Position numbers and translations under genes: made by a program
Notes under the pieces: model-generated
Seen by the model: the letters and a program-made list of their open reading frames with translations, nothing else
Databases searched by the model: none
Told to the model about the DNA's origin: nothing
Part shown: positions 14,935 through 18,187 of the stretch, one piece after another
How positions within the stretch are numbered: position 1 is the stretch's first letter
Layout: each line of letters opens with the position of its first letter
NCBI GenBank assembly: GCA_047619485.1
Contig: JBLHKE010000055.1
Location: forward strand, 1 to 18,187
Length of the DNA stretch: 18,187 nt
Source of the DNA: JBLHKE01 sp047619485
Lineage (GTDB): Bacteria > Verrucomicrobiota > Verrucomicrobiia > Verrucomicrobiales > DEV007
Direction of reading: 5' to 3'

Positions 14935-16058
14935 CCTTCCTCGAGATAGAACTCAATCTGCTCGTCCGCTTTTCCACTCGGCTTGAAGTTTCGCGATCCG
15001 CCACCCTTCATCTGGATGACGTACTCCGTTCCGCCACGGAGTTTCGTTGCCAGCATGTCGTTCGTATCGCTCTCGTCGCCCTTCGTCGTCCCTTCCGACA
15101 CAAGCTTCTTGCCACTGTAGATCGAGATGCCCACCGCAACACGCTTGCCACCCTTCCTCTCGAAGACCTGGATGAACACCCTGTCCTCAGCTGCCTTCTT
15201 CATGTAGCGCTGCGTCACATTCTGTGCCTTCACGTAGTCGATTTTCAAATCCCACACCAGTGGGAACCGCGTCCCGGTGTCCTTCCAACTCGACGCGTAA
15301 ATCGAGTGCTGCCACTGGTCCGCTTTCGCCTTCGACGCATCCCCGGCAAACCACGCTTTGCCGAGCCCGCCCTTGTTGTATTCGCACGCCCCGGTGTATT
15401 GCCAGTCATCGCCATCCCAGATCTCGACCCACGAGTGGTTGCCCCGCTTGTTCGCCCACTGCGGGATGCCGACGAAACGCGCAGGCACTCCGACCGCGCG
15501 ACAGGCATCGATCAACATGACCGACAAGCCGGAACAGGACGCGTAGCCAGACTCCATCGACTCATAGGGACTCTGGTCTGGCTTGGCGCGCTTGGTCGCA
15601 TGATAGCCGACCTTCACCACTTTCCACATGTCGCGATTCAGCACCTGAGCCGCCTCACCCGGCGTCTTGCAGTCCTTCACCATCAGCGAAAACTTCTCAT
15701 AGAAATCCTTCCGCCACCGATCCCGCCTCTCATTGATCGAGGCGTAGGGAAGCACGTCGTTCAAAAACAGATCTTCCGGCAACGCCGTTCCCCAAGGTGC
15801 CGAGGCGCGCGCCTTGTAGGCATACGCCACGTTCTCCAATAGAAAGTCCGCGCTGAGCGATTTCAGATCGCGTTCCGGCATATGCTCTAATAGAAACACC
15901 AATCCATCCCGCTGCGGCACCGGGACTTTTTCCAAGGCCTGGCGTAGCTCCCCAGCATTGTCCCCGGCCAGCCCGAAACGTGCTGCCAGACTCGCGTCCC
16001 CAGCTCGGGCGATAGAGGTGAGAAAAACGATGACCAGCGGAAACAGTAAAATGCGCAT
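14931..16058 (-). CDS. Secreted transglutaminase-like protein
   Basis: A 375-residue exported protein with signal peptide 1-19 (LLFPLVIVFLTSIARA). After an N-terminal helical region, residues about 130-230 form a transglutaminase-like core: catalytic Cys C175 in YASCSGLSVMLIDACRA, VGVPARFVGIPQWAN, His H208 in NHSWVEIWD, and DDWQYTGACEYN. The third member of the triad is not certain; an Asp in GDDW or the Glu in GACE are candidates. The remaining 145 residues contain a region reminiscent of a carbohydrate- or Ig-like beta domain (VFIQVFERKGGKRVAVG, TEYVIQMKGGG). Such proteins act as cross-linkers or cysteine peptidases. A canonical GGGGAGG stands seven bases before ATG, in contrast with the neighbouring secreted-protein genes. 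It overlaps cutC by three bases and is divergent from the lamin-tail gene. Confidence 0.88.
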   Translation of the reverse strand: MRILLFPLVIVFLTSIARAGDASLAARFGLAGDNAGELRQALEKVPVPQRDGLVFLLEHMPERDLKSLSADFLLENVAYAYKARASAPWGTALPEDLFLNDVLPYASINERRDRWRKDFYEKFSLMVKDCKTPGEAAQVLNRDMWKVVKVGYHATKRAKPDQSPYESMESGYASCSGLSVMLIDACRAVGVPARFVGIPQWANKRGNHSWVEIWDGDDWQYTGACEYNKGGLGKAWFAGDASKAKADQWQHSIYASSWKDTGTRFPLVWDLKIDYVKAQNVTQRYMKKAAEDRVFIQVFERKGGKRVAVGISIYSGKKLVSEGTTKGDESDTNDMLATKLRGGTEYVIQMKGGGSRNFKPSGKADEQIEFYLEEG

Positions 16059-16114
16059 TTTCCAACCTCCCCAGCCAGGTCGCCGAGGTCAAACGGAAAC
16101 GTCACCAAATACCA

Positions 16115-16144
16115 TTGCAAATCAGTCAAAGCCGCCCCTAATCT
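16115..16144 (+). promoter_or_regulatory. Putative promoter, leaderless type, for the lamin-tail gene
   Basis: TTGCAA at 16115-16120 (identical to the -35-like box before the CotH/LamG gene), an 18-base spacer and TAATCT at 16139-16144. The ATG follows after six bases. The -10 box is weak by consensus but keeps the TA...T key positions. The region lies in the 92-base divergent spacer shared with the transglutaminase-like gene. Confidence 0.35.
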
Positions 16145-16150
16145 GGTGAT

Positions 16151-17059
16151 ATGAAGCCCAAACTCTCCCTCGCGCTTGCCACACTGGTAGCACTTGTCGC
16201 TCCCGCCAGCGGCCAGATCGCCATCACCGAATTTTTCGCCAACCCGACAGGGTTGAGCGACGCCGACGGTGAATTTGTCGAACTCTTCAATTTCGGTACT
16301 GAAAGTGTCAACCTCAACGGCTGGGCGATCTCCGACGAAGACACCAATTCGGACGTCATCAGCGAAACCGACCTGTTCATTGCGCCTGGAGGTTACCTAG
16401 TCCTAGCCAAGAACAAAGCAGCCCTGGAAGGAGCCTTCTTCAATGGGCTATCACGTTCTGAGATCATTGAAATCTCCGCCCTGACCCTAGCGAACGGTGG
16501 CGACGAGATCATTATCACGGACCGCGATCAACAGGTCGTCTGGTCACTCGCTTACCCAAACGGTGAGGCGAACGGTAGCGCCGCCTTCCTGACTGAGAAT
16601 AATTTTAGCATTAGTGTTTGGGGAACCAAAGACTCTCCAGGGATCGATTTTACAGAGATCGATCCGGCTACGCGCACCAATCAGGATCCCGATGGCCGAC
16701 TCGGTTACCAGAACAATTCTGTCACCACCGACCCTAACGCCACTACCGAAAATGGCGACACCGCCAGCCCGCTCGCCGGCTTCTACACCTCAGCCGGCGG
16801 CCCCGGCTCCATCGACGATGACTACCGCATCACCGCCATCGATCCCAGCGATATCATCGGCTCCTACGACATCACTTTCACTAGCGAGAACGACATAATC
16901 TACGCCCTCGAAATGAGCACCGGCCTAAGTAAATTCGCCACGGCCCCATCAGTCATCGTCGGTACCGGCGACTTCACCACGACCACTGCGACACCGCAGC
17001 CTGGCGCCAGCAGAGCGTTCTTCCGCATCCGCAAGACGACGATCGTCCTTCAACGCTAG
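16151..17059 (+). CDS. Secreted lamin-tail domain (LTD) protein
   Basis: A 302-residue exported protein with signal peptide 1-21 (LALATLVALVAPASG). Residues about 22-130 are a lamin-tail domain: IAITEFFANPTG, DGEFVELFNFGTESVNLNGW, FIAPGGYLVLAKNK, GGDEIIITDRD. Residues about 140-225 (SVWGTKDSPGIDF, GRLGYQNNS, GGPGSIDDDY) complete the typical bacterial LTD surroundings. The last 65 residues form a module resembling the C-terminus of the large CotH/LamG protein: YDITFTSENDIIYALEMS, then a G/T-rich stretch, then RAFFRIRK. Bacterial LTD proteins are surface or extracellular; function unknown. No Shine-Dalgarno; leaderless-type promoter upstream. Its stop is six bases from the stop of the convergent MMPL gene. 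Confidence 0.88.
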   Translation: MKPKLSLALATLVALVAPASGQIAITEFFANPTGLSDADGEFVELFNFGTESVNLNGWAISDEDTNSDVISETDLFIAPGGYLVLAKNKAALEGAFFNGLSRSEIIEISALTLANGGDEIIITDRDQQVVWSLAYPNGEANGSAAFLTENNFSISVWGTKDSPGIDFTEIDPATRTNQDPDGRLGYQNNSVTTDPNATTENGDTASPLAGFYTSAGGPGSIDDDYRITAIDPSDIIGSYDITFTSENDIIYALEMSTGLSKFATAPSVIVGTGDFTTTTATPQPGASRAFFRIRKTTIVLQR

Positions 17060-17065
17060 TCGGGA

Positions 17066-18187
17066 TCAACGCAGCCGCCGGCCGAACACCTTCAGCAGCG
17101 CCGGCAGGATCAGCAGATCCGCAACGAAAGCAGCCACGAGGGTCGCGCAGGCCATCGCCCCGAACATCCGGAAACCGGGCAGCTCGCTCCACATGACCGT
17201 CGCAAACCCGGTGACCATCAGCACCGTCGTTACGATCAGCGGCGAACCGACTTTGACAAAACCCTCGCGGATCGCAGTGTCCCCATCGTTGCCACGCAGT
17301 TGCTCCAAACGGTAGCGCGACAAGAAGTGGATCGTGTCATCGACGGCAATTCCCAGACAGATCGTGAACGCACACACCGTCTCGATCACCAGCGGTATCC
17401 CGAGGAATGCCAACATCGCCCCGGTCGCAGCCAGCGGGAACAGGTTTGGCACGATCGCGATCAGGCCGATGCGCACCGAGCGATAGACCAGGCCCATCAC
17501 GACTAGGATGATCACACTCGCCAACGCCAGGCTCTTGAGCAGATCCATCACCATCTGGTCCAGGTAGCGCCCCCAGATGATCGGGTCACCAGTCATCACG
17601 ATGCGCAGTCCCGGCACCTGTAATTCCGCCAGCGCAGCCTCAACCCGATCGAACACCGGTTTGTAGACAGCAATCCCCCGATCCTGCACGCGCGTTGCGA
17701 CCACCGCGCGGCGCACCTGTGGCCGATATAAACCACTGAGCACCCCATCTGGTACCAGACCGAGTTTTCCCATGCGGCCGGCAGGATCCCCCCTCCCGGG
17801 AAGCGCCGCCAAGATCGTCCGCAACGACAGCGGCGAGCCCAATAGCGCCTCACGTTGGAGGATTTCTTCCACCTCCCCAAGCTTCGTCAACAGCTCTACT
17901 TCCGACAACACGCCCTCGTCCCAATCCAGCGCAATCCGCAACACTTGCGTCCCACCCAAGTTCTGATCCACGTCCACCATCGCCAGGTAGGCCTCACTCC
18001 GGTCCGGCATCCGCGAGAGGAATTTGTTGTCGGGGCGCAAGGTCGATGCGGCAAACCCGAAAAGCACCATCAGCAATGCCGAACCCACAACCACCCAGCG
18101 CGCCCGCCGCAACAGGAACCCCACCACCCGTTCTGCCAGCCCCCGGTGTTTCTGCATGAAATCGTGCTCCTCGCTCAGGTGCACGTT
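17066..18187 (-). CDS. MMPL/RND-superfamily membrane protein, 3' half (cut by right edge)
   Basis: The frame is open to the window edge, so the true start lies outside; the GTG at 18184 is not believed to be the start, because the visible part corresponds to the second half of an MMPL/HAE3-like exporter of about 750-900 residues. It begins with an inter-half linker (HDFMQKHRGLAERVVGFLL), then a membrane helix (ARWVVVGSALLMVLFGFAA), a large extracytoplasmic domain (about 55-215), and five closely spaced helices. Between them is the conserved GIAVDDTIHFLSRYR, with Asp residues expected to lie in the proton path. It ends in LPALLKVFGRRLR. Likely a proton-driven exporter of lipids or hydrophobic compounds; the substrate is unknown. 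Confidence 0.85.
   Translation of the reverse strand, partial: NVHLSEEHDFMQKHRGLAERVVGFLLRRARWVVVGSALLMVLFGFAASTLRPDNKFLSRMPDRSEAYLAMVDVDQNLGGTQVLRIALDWDEGVLSEVELLTKLGEVEEILQREALLGSPLSLRTILAALPGRGDPAGRMGKLGLVPDGVLSGLYRPQVRRAVVATRVQDRGIAVYKPVFDRVEAALAELQVPGLRIVMTGDPIIWGRYLDQMVMDLLKSLALASVIILVVMGLVYRSVRIGLIAIVPNLFPLAATGAMLAFLGIPLVIETVCAFTICLGIAVDDTIHFLSRYRLEQLRGNDGDTAIREGFVKVGSPLIVTTVLMVTGFATVMWSELPGFRMFGAMACATLVAAFVADLLILPALLKVFGRRLR

Noticed and set aside
1..18187. CRISPR array, tRNA or rRNA genes, or a defence system
   Set aside because: No regularly spaced direct repeats, cloverleaf-like sequences or rRNA stretches were seen, and no gene matches a known defence family.

Overview
The window looks like a chromosomal piece of a GC-rich member of the Verrucomicrobiota, or a close PVC relative. 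The basis is the gene families: a giant secreted LamG/LTD/CotH protein, a second lamin-tail protein, a DUF1080 protein, and remnants of DUF1552 and DUF1592/DUF1585 genes, all characteristic of Verrucomicrobia and Planctomycetes. This is inference from families; there is no rRNA or other phylogenetic marker here. No tRNA, rRNA, CRISPR array, transposase, integrase or complete phage gene was seen.

Left part (1-2349). Minus-strand shikimate kinase (aroK) runs into an overlapping, unrecognised gene cut by the left edge. Divergent from it, a Sua5-type threonylcarbamoyl-AMP synthase and an AcpH-like ACP phosphodiesterase form a tight plus-strand pair. These are housekeeping functions in aromatic biosynthesis, tRNA t6A modification and acyl-carrier recycling.

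Middle (2423-10520, all plus strand). A 1365-residue secreted mosaic protein (LamG, Ig-like, lamin tail, chitobiase-C-like, CotH kinase, second lamin tail) is followed by a 387-base spacer with a hairpin and a frame-broken small coding remnant. Next comes an ABC exporter pair whose permease has no normal start codon and lies just behind a 10-nt repeat block. Then there is a chimeric pseudogene made of DUF1552, DUF1592 and DUF1585 pieces in three frames, and an intact secreted DUF1080 protein.

Right part (10594-18187). A minus-strand signalling operon carries a 70-72 aa leader gene, a membrane HisKA_2 histidine kinase and a REC-HisKA-HATPase-REC hybrid kinase, with no DNA-binding output protein. 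Upstream of it on the same strand are a secreted transglutaminase-like protein and CutC, with overlapping stop and start codons. A divergent secreted lamin-tail protein converges on the 3' half of an MMPL/RND-type membrane protein cut by the right edge.

The main themes are secreted proteins and their expression. Three secreted-protein genes lack a Shine-Dalgarno and have a promoter-like TTG..(17-18)..-10 element ending exactly six bases before ATG, suggesting leaderless transcripts; the GTG of the leader gene of the kinase operon shows the same spacing. The two lamin-tail proteins also share a C-terminal module ending FFR(V/I)R. I found no clear new defence or mobile system; the strongest items to check are the leaderless-promoter pattern, the shared C-terminal module, the permease without a start codon, and the chimeric pseudogene.
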